DNA of 55,057 nt from Rodentolepis nana (GCA_900617975.1 UZAE01012033.1:1-55057); one strand, 5' to 3'; shown: positions 1 to 12,949, counted from the first letter of the stretch. The notes: a model not told the origin generated them from the letters alone. Made by a program: numbers and translations.

Positions 1-197
1 CATATTCGACTACTTCCACAGTCCTCACCTCACCTATCTCCACTTTTGTGTGTGTCTCTTTTACATCTTTGAAACTCTCTTCTATTCTCCCTCTCGACTT
101 GTTTCACTTTGATGTTCCTTCCCATCTGTGAAGCCTGAAGTCAACTAAAGGGCTAATGATAACCATCAAGACGCCTGCCATTTGATATAAATAAATA
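1..197 (+). mobile_element. SINE-like element, copy 1 (cut by window edge)
   Basis: This is the 3' part of a repeat family found four more times in the window. It begins inside the element, in the pyrimidine-rich middle section, and runs through the conserved 3' block (AAGCCTGAAGTCAACTAAAG, then GGCTAATGATAAC) to the tail TTGATATAAATAAATA. The 5' head lies outside the window, so a target-site duplication cannot be checked. The tail contains AATAAA on the plus strand. Confidence 0.8.
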
Positions 198-1649
198 TTC
201 AAATATTACTGCAGATGTGCCTGAAACGTTGACCTACTTATTAGCTCCTAAAGGAGAGTCCCGTTTTTGGTCATCCAATCACCACCTTTTTTTCCTAAAA
301 GTGAATTACTATGGACAACATTTGTATTTGAATAATTCTTCTTTAATAGGCACGCTGTGTGATTTTGGATATATGCGTTAATACGCAGGTTTCGATTGCC
401 GCTAATCTTAAAGTTTATCATCTATCTATTGGTGTGAAGGCAGGATTTAACCTATTCATTTATCAATAAATCACACTGTGGTTAAGGTACGAATTCTATA
501 AATTTCCCTCTGAACCCACCCTATATATTTAAGGTCGCACAAGGCGGGAAGTTCAATTTCATACATGGGCTTAAACACGCCTTTTAACTTTTACAAGTTT
601 AGGTCAAACTCGGGTAAATCGGTGAATTGCACCTGGTGTTATACGAATGTCCGCTATAGCCGCATCTCTGGTTTGGATTTTATCCCTCCTGCAAACATGG
701 GTCAGTATTTTATCCAAATATACTGAACTATTTCATTAACTATCATAACTATGCAGCCATAATTTAATAATATGGACTATTTATTATTTCCCTGATCACG
801 ATACTCAGAAGAGCCCAGTGACTCATTTTTTAATGTTTCATAGAAGTGTATCTAAATTTCAAAAGGGATTCTATGCGCCTATTAGCGTGAATGTCTGCCG
901 CCAATGTTTTCTCTAAACATAAAGGTCAAGGTAAAAGTTAGCTATTGTCCAATTAAACGAGAGAACTATTAATCAATTCGCTTGTAGTGATTATTTTAAA
1001 ATTGGATGAAATTGTCTTAACAGTATTAGAATTAAATGAATGATATTGCAGGTATAAAACAAATAAGTTTCCATAAGTTATAACTGGTTCAAGCACCACT
1101 TAAAGCAAACTTTGTATGTAGCCTCATTAACTGCAAAAGCGAATGAAATACCATATTGGGTCACTTGAATTTTCTGCATTAGAAAGAAGCTTAATTTGTA
1201 TGTAAAAACTTTCTAATTTTGGTCAAAGATGGCGAAATGATCATCAAAAATTCAAGTTGAAATATTTGGTCACTTCTCGATTACAGAAGAAAATAAGACA
1301 GTTTCTTAAACTGTACAAAAAAGTTGTTGCTGAAATTTAAAATATTTCTATTAAAATCAAGTTTGCAATTGTCACAAACATCAATAAATAGAGACTTATA
1401 TAATTTGATAACTGAGTCATTTCCCAACTTGATAAAATATACACCCTCTTAATTAGGCACAATTTTTGAGTATACATTCTTAAGACGGTTAAACTTTGTA
1501 CTCGAACAGTCCAGAAGGTGAGGCCATGCATTCAGAGGACTTCTCAGATAGCAAGCTATTAACATTCATGCAAATTATGCTAGATGCATCTGATTACTAT
1601 GCCTGGTTGCTGAGATCACAAAATTTAACGAATACTTTGTTCGTAATAT
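198..1649. other. Non-coding AT-rich DNA, no feature seen
   Basis: Short spurious open frames only, with no recognisable domain, splice-bounded coding block or RNA gene. By position it is inside, or downstream of, innexin gene B, whose later exons are not in the window. Confidence 0.5.
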
Positions 1650-1660
1650 GCCTTCTTCAT

Positions 1661-1988
1661 GGGGGTGTGCGATAGACTTACCTCCACGTGGTGCACCTTA
1701 GCCAACGTATACTCATGCGGCAAAAAAGTCTATAAACCGACAGTTGAATTCTCACTTCAAACTACCATCACCCCACTGTATGTCATTGTCGACTTCTTCC
1801 ACAGTGCTCACCTCACCTTTTTTCTACCTCTGTGTTTGTCTCTTTTACATCTTTAAAACACTCTTCTGTTCACCCTCCCCTCTCGACTTTTTTTCGATTT
1901 GATGTTCCTCTCCCTCTGTAAAGCCTGAAGTCAACTAAAGGGCTAATGATAACTATCATAAACCCTGCCATCTGATATAAATAAATAC
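1661..1988 (+). mobile_element. SINE-like element, copy 2 (full length)
   Basis: A full-length copy of about 328 bp. It starts GGGGGTGTGCGATAGACTTA and ends in a TGATATAAATAAATA tail. The flanks carry a direct repeat, GCCTTCTTCAT, at 1650-1660 and 1989-1999. It extends to 15 bp with one mismatch (ATATGCC.. versus ATACGCC..), as expected of a target-site duplication made by LINE-type retroposition. The head contains an inverted repeat, ATAGACTT at 1672-1679 and AAGTCTAT at 1726-1733, around the CCACGTGGTGCACC block. The middle is a long pyrimidine-rich tract, which creates a chance open frame at 1659-1856. I cannot name the family; no pol III B box is obvious. Confidence 0.85.
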
Positions 1989-1999
1989 GCCTTCTTCAT

Positions 2000-4920
2000 C
2001 TATATCATTGAAACAATTTTAGTCCGGGCGCCTTTCAAACTTGAGGAACTTTCCAGAGAGATTATTAATCGTAAGTCAAGGTTTATTAGTCTAGCAATCC
2101 TCTGCAGATTAAGCTAAAAAAAGTATCTTTTAAAAAATTCACTCACAACTTGCGTGATTCAATGAAATGATATGAGAATAAGATTTGCTGTGATAACTAC
2201 TCCCAGCAATAACAAAGGTTTTGACAATTTTATTTATGATGAAAAACAAAAACTCTTAATGAATACGACATTGCTAGAACACAATTAATAACATGCAGGG
2301 AGCAACATAAAGACTTTATAAAGTCTGACTTCCTACGAATTTTTGAAGCGGATTGTACAGACATCACTAATATGTAGCTTAAATTTCAAAAATTAAAAGT
2401 TTATGATTCATCAGCTAAATTGCAATAAAAACGTTTTGGTCACGATGGTCGGCGCTTACAGATCAATTTGTTTTACTTGCAATAAAAGTTTAAATCATAC
2501 GAGAAGGTTTCATAAAAATACGGCACGTGAAAAACTAGTTGGTTTTATTTGCGGGATGAACCGGATTAAACAGCTTCCAACTATCTCCGATGACTAACTC
2601 CATATCTTACAGTGGAGGTGAAAACGCAGGCAATTCATCGCTTTTTTACGATTTTATTTGGCAATTTCGAAAGTAAAATAAATGGATATTTATCAATCTA
2701 CTTTGTTCAGGTATAATCCTGTAGAAAAAAATGGGTGGGAAAATAGTTCGAATAAATAGTAAAGCAATGAGATCAAATCGAACGGGAAAAATACTCAGTG
2801 ATTAATGTTTGCAAGTAATTTCACAGCTAACTTCCACACTTCAAGTTTAATTCATCACTTTCAGGATCATATTTATGTTAAAGATCATCATCAGTGGTTG
2901 AAAAATGTCTTATCTCTGTACCATAATACATAACCTGCCACTATGCATATCGAAATATGCGGCTGTTACAAAATTTGAAATGATTTCTCCATGAGTTATC
3001 TAAATTTAAAGATTGCCAGGACTGTGGAAATGAACGTAAAATTCGTTTAATAAAAACTAATTACAATTTTGAAAATTGAAATAATTGACAAAATCTGCCA
3101 TCAAGTATTGTATTTAAAACCCTAAAGTTTAATTAAGGGAAAAATATAAAACATACGGTTTTATTTTGGATCGACTCACAAGCTCATTTGGTAGATTATA
3201 ACATGGGACTGAAATTAATTGAAATTTACAAATTGTTTATGAACCCGCCGGTTATGATTTGTGTAGTATTACATTTTGGAGCGTAATGATAGACATTTCA
3301 ACAATAAAGGCGATGAAATTATAAAAAGAAATCAATATAATTACAGGAAAAAAGGCAGAAAGCTTTACTTTCCTTTTAAAGTAATGGAGATTGAGTTGCT
3401 AAATCTAGCAAAGAACTTTTAATTTATTGAATGTTGTATTATTAGGCCAATCATTTTTTATTTTCACTCAGTCCATATTATACATTTTACTTGAGCTTAT
3501 TGATCTAAGTAAAAGCAAATTCAAATTTGAAAACTTAATTACGAAAATTCGTAGAAAATTGATAAGGAATTTATTTAGTTAATTAACTTTAAGGCCTATT
3601 CAGTGATTAGCGAATACTGAGCTCGCAAAATTGAAATATCGGAAAATTCTAGCAGATTGGGTAAAATGATTAAACAGTAAGTGTAGAGAAGTGTCAACAA
3701 TAGTACAAAACCCTGGAAGGTAGCCGAAAATGAACGCAAAACGAAATGAAACAAGCCATTGAGAGATTAATCATGTTACAAATTACAGTGAATTTAACCC
3801 AAAAGCCATATCATTATGAAATAATTAAATATATATTTATCATTAATAAAATATTTGATCCAATTTATATTTGCACAAAGCCTAAAAATTCAGTGTTCAA
3901 GTTAGATTTGGGGTAAAATAACGCCAATAGTTAGATCGTCTCACAATTAATAAAATTTAGCGAATTGTATGTTTACGAGATTTGGAAAAAAGCAGACTTT
4001 AAACATTGACAGGATAAATATTATGTCAGTGTAATTTAAACTTAAATACCAGTTCAAAAATGTCAAATTCTTTTTAATTCGTTCTTTGGAAGCCACCATT
4101 AGGGGCATCTAAAATCATTTCAATTCGAAAATAAATTCATAAAGCACTATGATGATTATTTTGAAATAGGAAGCATTGTTATGAATGCATTACATTTTAT
4201 TTACGTTTGAATGCCGCCGTTAAATATATAAAACATTTTTTAGGTCACTCACGGACTGCAAATTGTTATACAAAATGTGATTTTATTAGAAATTTTTTGA
4301 ATTTAAAATAAAATATTTCGTTTCTGTCCCAAAATATTTATAACTCCGTTTATCTCGGGACTGCAACTAAAATATATTTATTTTTTGTAATTTCATTTGT
4401 TAAACAATACATTTTGTCATAAAATAAAAAAAAAGTAGTTCGAAAATAAACAATGGCGATTGGCTGCTAAAAATTTCTGATATTTAAGTTTTGGATTTTT
4501 AATTTAAAAACGGATCTCAAATCAGTATCTGGTAAAGAGAGGGTGTCTTGGAGACTCCCTTCAAATTAAGAAGCTACTCTTCCATAGCGTCTAAATAAAA
4601 TCTTTTATAATGTTGCCTAATCTGCTCCAAAAATCCCTTTCTGTGTATGATAAACTTATTACGATTAATAAGGAGTTTTGAGAGGGTCATTTGTTTGGAG
4701 AAGTATCATGCATTTCTTTTTACAATAATTTTCATTATATGCCAATGATTGCTTAATGAATGAAGCCTTTACAATTTGACTTCAAGGTGGTTGCTTTGGA
4801 AAGAAAAAAAAGATGAGCGCCTTCAAGAGATTTAAGATGTTAAAAGGACTCCAGAAAGTTTCAATTACTTAATTCAGTGTAATGCACGTTTTATTGCTAC
4901 TTGAATTCCCTATTTGGACC
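2000..4920. other. Non-coding AT-rich DNA, no feature seen
   Basis: No coding exon, RNA gene or long repeat is recognisable. The only frames are short and resemble no known protein. Confidence 0.5.
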
Positions 4921-4935
4921 AATATTAGAGTATGA

Positions 4936-5253
4936 GGGGTGTGCGATAGACTTACCTCCGCGTAGTGCACCCTAGGCAACGCATACTCATACGGCAAAAA
5001 GTCTACAAACCGGCAATTGACTTCTAACCACCATGACCCCACTGTATGTCATATTTCACCACTTCCACAGTACTCGTCTCACTTTTAATTCTTCCTTTGT
5101 GTCTGTCTGTCTCTTTTACGTCTGTAAATCATTATTCAGCCTAAACTCTCGACTTTTATCACTTTGATGTTTCTTCTCCTCTCTGTGAAGCCCGAAGTCA
5201 GCTAAAGGGCTAATGCTAAATATCAAAACGTCTGTCATTTGAAATGAAAGATG
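4936..5253 (+). mobile_element. SINE-like element, copy 3 (full length)
   Basis: This copy of about 318 bp starts GGGGTGTGCGATAGACTTAC. It ends in a degenerate tail (TTGAAATGAAAGATG) rather than the usual ATAAATA run. A 14 bp flanking repeat with one mismatch, AATATTAGAGTATG at 4921-4934 and AATATTAGATTATG at 5254-5267, marks the insertion. The head stem is slightly eroded (ATAGACTT against AAGTCTAC). The 3' block has the form AAGCCCGAAGTCAGCTAAAG followed by GGCTAATG, in which AGCCC and GGGCT can pair. Confidence 0.83.
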
Positions 5254-5267
5254 AATATTAGATTATG

Positions 5268-8045
5268 CTATTTTGGAAGTACAATAAAAGTCTATCTAGA
5301 CCGTTTTTATATTTTTTGATTTTGACTGTCAATTTCTCATTTAATTTGCGAAATCAAGAAGGTCAAGTATGAATGAACTTTGAATTTGGCAGATATAGTT
5401 AGTTTTCTAATCAGTTACAAACAGTTAATTATTGTAAAAAAAGAATTACTGACTATTTACATTGCCTGCTTCATTAACACATGAATATAATGCGGCTTTT
5501 CTTTTCAACTTCAATTTAGTTAGCGTTAAAAAGTAATCACTCTTGAGAAAGTTCTAGAAACAAATGTCTTCATAGTTTACCTTTATATTCATTTGAAAGT
5601 CCTGGTAAGTGTCTCTTTTCTTTCATTTAGCATAAACAAATAAAGGGAATGAAATTTCTATTATGATTAATGCTATATAAAGCCCCGAAGATGGCTAAAA
5701 GTAATTTAACAGACTTCAATTCATTTGAAGCAAAGGTTGGTTAATGTTTTTGGGTACATGATGGCTTAAAGTTAATAGGATCAATGCCAATCACTACCTT
5801 AAGGAAAAATATTTAGAGACTTGATGTCTAAGATTAATCCATAACCTGCTTTCTGTGCAGAATGTTCGAGTTGTCTTCAAATTAATTTGTTCTTAATTCG
5901 GAATATTAATAGTAATAAATAAAGCCAATCGCTTAAGTATACTTACAAATAAAATATTCACGCGCATTGAAAAAGTCAGAAATAGTACTCTTCAATTGTA
6001 AAATATCAAAAAATGTGATTCCTATTCGTCAAACTACACGCTTAGTAAAAGTCAGTGTGATGTACTTTCAAAACCATTTTTTATGTAGTATCGTGACTTT
6101 TGGAGCGAAAAGCTGCCATTTTCAATCCAATTTTTGCTGAAAAAGCTCTGAATTATGCAAATATAAATTTCTTCAGACAAAAGTAAGCATTTGTTGAAAT
6201 TTAAATATGTGAATAAGTAGCAGGTGGAACAGGCTACAAATAATGATCTTAATATTCAATCCCAAAGACCAACCTTGTAAATTAGTCATATTTAAACCAA
6301 AAGTTCTTTTTCTTTGCCAAAATTGGAAATGATTTAATGCATGGTGAATTTCTGATTACAGCTAAGAAAAAAATAAATCATAACATTTCACTTCATTTTT
6401 CCTATAATATGAGACTGAATCAGCAAATAACTTTTGCAGATAAGCGAAAAGCCTACATAACGTCCTAATTGGGGGACATTAGTAAGGGGATTCAGTACTT
6501 ATAATTATCTATTAGATATTTTCCCAATTTATCTACAAAGTAGACAAAATGAATGCAACAGGGTAACTTTTGGGATCTTTCTCTCGCCTCAGCCTTTAGT
6601 CATTTAAGGTGGCGGTAAAAAACAGCAAAGTTAACCTGACAATGGACACAAGCGGTAAGAAACAGGAGAGTGTGTTTCGACAAATTAATTTTAGATAAAA
6701 GCACCGTTCATCCCAACTATAAATTAATCTGAATTAAATGTGTCAAAACGTCATTTTAAGGAAATGTTGTTAATTAAAATGCATCACCTAAGCGCATAAT
6801 CATGTGAAGTGCTTATAATTAGTGCATCAAATACAAATCTAATGCTTCAAAGTCGGACAAAAATGTGATTTAAGTTGAGAAATATAGTCGTTTTCCGACA
6901 TAAACGTTTAGCAAAATTAAATTGCTTTATGCCATCTGGTGCTGAAAAGAAAAATGGTTGCATATATGCCTACAATGTCGTCCATTCAAACAGGTTAAGT
7001 AAATATTCCTCTAGGCCGACCCTGCAATCCATTCTCACGGTGTAAAGTGCTTGCATTAAAATGACTTTCATGCCGTGATTCTTTTTATTGCATAGAAGTT
7101 GAAATAAAATTTTGATAAAACTCCATCAGGTTTTGAGTGGGAATTTCCTGTTGCATTCTCAAGGTTTTATTTTCAAGTATTCACTGCTAAGTTTAAATAA
7201 ATTTATGCGCACAAAATAAATGTTAGCATTTGATAACTTATATTAGCCCATTTAGTTAATTGAGCTTTGATAACTGATCAAATTTGACTATGATTAGAAA
7301 ATTAAAGACCAATTTAAAGGAAAGTGGCATAAAAGTCTTGATTTATTTTGGCAATATCTTTAAATAAATTAGTCAAAAACCATAAAGGCAGAACCATTCT
7401 GCCAAAAACTTATTAATTCAAAGCAAATTTGGATAAATAAAAGAGCGACTTCGAATGCGTCTCCAAAAATTCGCAAAGGCAAAGAAAAGAGAAACTTCTT
7501 TCCTTTATATGTACCTGTAAGAAATTGCGTAAATTCTATTATAATGGCCCGTCTCAGCGTTTTTTTAAGAAATGCCTATTCATTATGACGTTTGAGTATT
7601 GTAAGAAGAGAATATTGAAATTAAACCGTATCTCTGTTCCCAATTCCAATTACAGTGTCAGAAATGTTAGCAAAACATGCTCATGGACTATTAATCGCAC
7701 ATTATGAATTAGGCGTCTTCCATTGCTAAAGACCTGGATACCGGCAACTATGAGAGGCTCAGAACTTAATTACTAGTCTTAAAAAGCTATCGCAACCGCT
7801 TCTTAGCTAATGGCAGAAACTTGTTAATCTATTTACCCCTCAAATTCAAACAAATCAATTCGAAATCTAACTCACTTTTCTTTAGCGTGTCAAAGGGTTT
7901 GTATGAATGATATTGCATTTAAGGTGCAATGGTCTAAACAAGAGTTTAAGCGTGGTATTTTTTTAAACTTCTATGTATCAAAATATGGGCTTGAAAATCT
8001 TGAAACTTAAAGAATATAACTGAAATAAAGAAAGTGGGAACATAC
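5268..8045 (-). other. Start of a large intron of innexin gene B
   Basis: The intron begins with a GTATGT donor at 8045-8040, just after the first membrane-segment exon. No acceptor followed by the expected CWVP-type innexin block was found between here and position 1, so the intron is at least 8,045 bp and contains the SINE copies at 1, 1661 and 4936. Otherwise nothing is seen in it. Confidence 0.6.
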
Positions 8046-8447
8046 CGACATATTGTCGAATGCCTATTACTCCAATGAAGAGGAACATGAGCACACCGGA
8101 GAATTGATAGTTGAGTCGATCGGCGAAGTCATCATCGAAGCGCAGACGGGAAGAGCCGATTCGTCCGAGTTTGCTGAGCTTCCAAATGAAGGTGGCGTCC
8201 ATGGCGCTGTGGCCACCGCCACCGCCTAAGTGTCCCCCGCTCGTTGTTCCGCCGGTTGCCCCACCACCTGAGTGGTGGTGGTGGTGATGATGATTGTATC
8301 TGCTACTACTTCCGCTGTATCCGCCGCCTCCAAATCCACTACCGTCGTGACAGCCTCCGCTATGCGAATCTGAACCGTAGAAGGAAGAGTAGTAGTAGGG
8401 GTAGTAGTGACCGTTATTGATGTATCCACCAAAACGACGGTAGTCGC
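8046..8447 (-). CDS. inx: Innexin gene B, N-terminal/TM1 exon (partial gene)
   Basis: Seen: a minus-strand exon between a TTTGCAG acceptor (AG at 8449-8448) and a G|GTATGT donor at 8046/8045, phase 1. From the Met at 8202 it reads MDATFIWKLSKLGRIG, then FDDDFADRLNYQF, then a hydrophobic segment (about residues 35-48) and IRQYVG. This is the cytoplasmic N terminus and first membrane helix of an innexin, a subunit of invertebrate gap-junction channels and hemichannels in the plasma membrane. The Met at 8202 gives the normal family N-terminal length. The same frame stays open for 81 codons upstream to the acceptor, reading DYRRFGGY, a YYPYYY patch, a Gly/Ser stretch, seven His and five Gly before HSAM. 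Mixed synonymous codons for Gly and His suggest this is real protein, but it could be untranslated. The other membrane segments should lie left of the window. The exon ends at the same position and phase as exon 1 of gene A, so the two are paralogues. Confidence 0.85.
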
Positions 8448-8510
8448 CTGCAAATAAGATGCAGCTGCATCTTATACTATCCTATTTAACTCTCTGCTCG
8501 ATTTACTCAC
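8448..8510 (-). other. Candidate 63-bp intron of innexin gene B
   Basis: On the minus strand GTGAGT at 8510-8505 is a consensus donor and TTTGCAG ending at 8448 a good acceptor. Removing these 63 bp joins two open frames in phase (GAA GAG GAA C|GC GAC TAC becomes ..EERDYRR). The intron holds a 22-bp perfect palindrome at 8454-8475 immediately before the acceptor. An alternative is that the acceptor belongs to a longer intron or to a trans-splice site. Confidence 0.45.
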
Positions 8511-8592
8511 GTTCCTCTGTTGTTGCTATCTCTGGTTTGGGGGTTGGTTTTTGTAGGTACTCTGAAGTCACTTTTAACCCCAATGGATGCTT
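8511..8592 (-). CDS. Candidate upstream exon of innexin gene B
   Basis: An open stretch of 27 codons plus one base ends at a GTGAGT donor and joins in frame to the next exon. It reads KHPLGLKVTSEYLQ, then a Lys/Pro run KPTPKPE, then IATTEE. There is no Met in it and an in-frame TGA lies just upstream at 8595-8593. If coding, it must begin at an acceptor inside it, for example ACTTCAG|AG with the exon starting at 8561, and the start codon lies further upstream. The match of phase and the consensus donor are the only support; no homology is recognised. Confidence 0.35.
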
Positions 8593-8595
8593 TCA

Positions 8596-11500
8596 CAGTT
8601 TTTTTTGAAGCTTTCTGACCTTATGACATTGAATTTTGAGTCTGGCATAATTTAAAGTTGCTTTAACATTTACGCCTTAGTGACGTTAGGGGCGTAAATT
8701 TCAAAAACGAAAAGCACATGGCAATATATGAAAATTCAAGGATTATTCAGTGCCCTAATTTGATGCTTAGGTTGCGATAAATTTGTAAATATTTGACTCG
8801 AGTCAAATCTGGTGACAGAAACCTACTAGTATTAGCAGAAATTATTTTAATTTAACATTATTTTTACCCAAATACATTAGCAAAAACTATACAACTTTAT
8901 AGATACTGTATTATTCATAAAACATACTCTTGGACGATCGGAAAAATTGAATGTTTCGAAATAAATTAGCATATTTAATTTTTGCTTCACTTACTTCCTG
9001 AATATGTTTGCATGCCGTGAATTCGATAATTTTATCATCATTTAACATTGGCACATTCTCTACAGTGAAAAACTAAATTCAGCAAAGCTATAAGTTAATT
9101 ATTCGTGAAATGGTCAGTCTAAAGTGTACGAATCTACTCAATTTCTTGAAAATAAATCCCTTGAGATGTGCAAAATAGAACATTTAGAAAAAAACTAGCA
9201 CCATCTTTCCTTTTTATGCAAATTTACAATCAATTGGAGTGTCACAGACAGAGATACAATAATTAAAACAAAAAACACACTTTCAGAACACCGCTCTTAA
9301 AATTTTTTGGTGGAGTTCTCATGATAAGGTGGAAGTGTGAATTATTAATTGGGAGTCTTCGGAATTCGAAATATGCCGCCTGAATGAATACAAATAAGCT
9401 GTGTTTAGCATGTATTGATAATAGTTTGAATCCAGATACCAGACTTAGTAAAGAAACTATAGCTACATTAGAAGAAAATTGAGTATTATTTTGTGAAAAA
9501 ATCTTCAACAAACAGTTCCTATACTTCGCTAAAAATTTTAGGTTTAATTCAGCAAAAAGTAGAAAATGACTAAGATTGAAAAATAGCAATAAGAACTATG
9601 TACAAATTTTCTCGAGTTAATATGTAACTAAACATGTTAATGAGAAAGGGAGCCCATCAAATCCAGGTGCCTCTATAAGAGCCATCATTCAAGTAAATAA
9701 TCATCCATTTGATGGGAGGTCGGACTAGCTATCGGATAATCATCTCCATTAACACAAAGCAGGATATTGCAAAATAAAAAATACTAGTATGGACCGCCTA
9801 GAGCAAAGCAATTTTCAAATTATGCCAATTCAATTAGTAACGCATCATTCAAATTTAGTGTTATTCTGTTAATGAAGATAGATCTAATGGAAAAAATTAG
9901 CTCTATTGCAGAATAAAAAGAAACCCTCATCCGTCTTGAAATCGAGCCAATGATAACAACTGAGTACATCTTTCTTTGATCACTGCACTTTGCACATTGC
10001 ACTTATAAATTTTTTTACTGAACGTGAAAATTTTTAGCACTTCTTTCTCCCTTATTTAATTATATTGCTTATATTTAATTAGTTGTGCTATATTGCTCAT
10101 ATTAATCTATACAATTATGTGACACACAATGGTCTCTTCGGCAAATTTTACAGCACAAAAGTGTACTTGGAAATGTGCATACCATTGAAAATTATAGTGA
10201 ATAAGTATTTAAAGTAAATTAAGGGATATTTGAAGGGAAGATAGGCATTAAAATCTATTTAAACCCATTTCCAATTTAGGTAAATCCGTTTAGGTAATTT
10301 GTGAGTTTGAACTAGGCGACAATTGTATTATTTACATTATTATGTATTGAGCAAAACTCCCTAGGGAAATGTTATAAAATTTTTTTGTACAAAAAATGAT
10401 TTTAAACGTCACCTTTTCAGTACGATGGCATTTATTTTCGTTGTTATTGATTAATGAAAAGTAAATGGGAAGAAATTTAATCAGTTAATGAACAGAATTA
10501 TTAAATCTGCCCACTGGATTTCTGATTTATTATCTTAAAGAAATTAGCAACTACAATCGAAATCAATTTAATAAATGATAGCTTTAATTCATCGGATTCA
10601 TATTAGAGAGACATGTGCCATATAAATACCTTAAACAATGAAAAGCGAATATTTTTGACATCAGTCTTGAAAAGGAACACCAAGTATGATGTGAAAATGT
10701 TACAAGAGCTAAAATGAACATTCGAATTCTTGTGCGTAAATTTCACAACTGAATTACATTAGTCTCTAATGAATACCGCTGAACGTCTTTGAGTTTACTT
10801 TCCTCGATCAAAGTCATCCGATTTGACTGTCAAAACACCAATTTTGACAGTGAGAATTTCAGTGCATTAAATGAACTGGATTAAAATACCAAACCTTTAA
10901 AGTACAGATAATTTTATCATGATGCTGGGTAAGCATAAATAAAACGCACAATGACTTATTCATTAAAATAATAAAATTACAAAGCGTGTTTACTCAAGCT
11001 GGCCGTTTCAATAGTGAAACAACAAGAATAAATCAAATTCTAGTCATAAATGCACGGAGAGTTTTGGAAGAATTTGAAAACACAATTTGAATGAAATAAA
11101 AGCATCTCACGAATTGCTCAAAGTAGCTTGATATATAAACATAGCGTTTGTCAGAATGAAAGTGTCAAAATATATAAACTTGTTACTGAACAATACAATT
11201 TAGCTTTAATGATGAGGCTAAATTTAGGAGCAAGTAGAAAAATTGTTTCTTTCGGCAGAAAACGAAGTTCAAACTATTTTAAGCCAGACTCAACTTTGGC
11301 AAAATTAATTTTGCCGGAATTTTCGTGGTAATAAGGTGTCCTGAAGCTCAAAAAGCAAACTTAATTTATACAATCATGCTCTTTTTGTTCCAGTTGCAGC
11401 ATTAAGTTCCACTGATGTCTTAATATTCCAACTAATTATAATGATAATGTATAATTTATTTCAAATATGGGTGGGCATAAACTAAGAATTGATAGCTCTT

Positions 11501-12949
11501 TTTATGAATAGAGTCTAAAGAAATTTATGATGATTTTAAAGACAATTAGCGTGAAACTGCTTTGATCTGGTAAGCAGTGGATTAGATTTTAATACTAACT
11601 ACGAAATAAATTTAAAGAACTCTCAGTGAAAATTTTAGAAACACAAACAATTTTATCAATTTTCGATTATTTTTAATTGATTAAATGAAGTATTTGAAAA
11701 GAAAACCATTTTCTAGACTATTACGGTAAGGTATTTATTGAGCTATGCTATTATGACATTTCATAACACCGATGTGAGCGCATTATCTTTCCAAATCATT
11801 GGTAGGGTAAATTAAGCCATTTCACCAACCTCACATAATCCTCAAGGATATTGCCGGTAAAATGATAAAAATATTGAAATGTAAACAAAATTGAAGTTGA
11901 AAATTTTGACAAAAGGTTAAAAAAGTAAAAAAATCAGATATAAAATAGAACTTGTAAATTTCTCAGATTTAAAGAAAATTTGAATGAATGAAGAGACAAT
12001 AATTATCTGCATTTTTCCTGAAACTAATTAAATTAATTTTTCAATATTTATCAGTGCAAAAATGTGAGTTTCTAATAATACTTTACGCCTTGTTGTGGAA
12101 GGCAGTGTTTTACTCTATTTGCTTAATTTTTCAAAAATGTCACTATCATATGACATTTGTTGGTGAATCATAAACGCTATACCACTTCCCCTGAAAACAC
12201 TTCACCTCACATACGATTTGATTACCATTGCAATTAAAATGTCATTCACGGTTCATGTCAAGATATACTGCAGAACCACCTTCACAACTACGCGCAGATC
12301 AATAATATCTCCGATTTGGTAATTCTAATTAGATCATAAATCCAATTAATTAGTTACAACGTTAAATGTAAAATGAAAATTTGATCTAATTAACACACTC
12401 CCATTTATCTTAGTTGCACATGCATTTTAAAAGCAGGGGAAAAAAGATATATGATCAGGATATTAATCTTTTGAAAAAAATCCGAATTTAAAGTCATTCA
12501 TAAACTAAAGTCAAGTCATAACTAACCTCGGGTCATCGCCTATTCATCCAGATTGATTGTTTTACTGGAAGAATATCTTTCTAAACGTTGTGGAATGTTT
12601 GAATAAGCATGCTTTTGACGAGCCGGATTTTAGATTGAGTAAATCGAAAAAATGCTTTGAATAGAACTTTGTCAATGAATTACTAAACCTCGCGAAATAA
12701 AGAATTAAATTTCACGTGGCAGAAAATAGCTACTTTGAACTCCCTTGAAATGCTCAGTTTCTGTTTCAGTTCTAGAAACGAATAAATGCGCTGGTTTAGA
12801 GGCAAAGCGTTAGCCAAAATTCAATTGCTTAAAAGGCAGACAACAATAGAGTGAGCTTAGGGGATTGCTTTGAGAGCTGCGGGTGATTGCATAAGAAGAC
12901 AGAAAGTAAGAGTAGTTGCAGTTTGCGTCAAGTTAAGCAGTGGTTACGG
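8596..12949. other. Non-coding DNA upstream of innexin B exons
   Basis: Nothing coding is recognised. If the CCAAT cluster near 13.0 kb (or that near 19.1 kb) is the gene B promoter, this stretch would be a 5' intron. Confidence 0.4.

Noticed and set aside
1659..1856. Open frame over SINE copy 2 (and a similar one at 21839-22054)
   Set aside because: It results from the pyrimidine-rich middle of the repeat; it is not conserved as a frame between copies.
198..8045. Remaining exons of innexin B to the left of 8046
   Set aside because: I looked for the CWVP, ENYCWVSN, YYQW and CVLPIN blocks on the minus strand and found none; they must lie outside the window.
8226..8453. Alternative minus-strand frame rich in Thr, Val and Ile over the innexin B exon
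   Set aside because: A frame-shifted reading of the Gly/His codon runs; the innexin frame continues into TM1 and this one stops before it.
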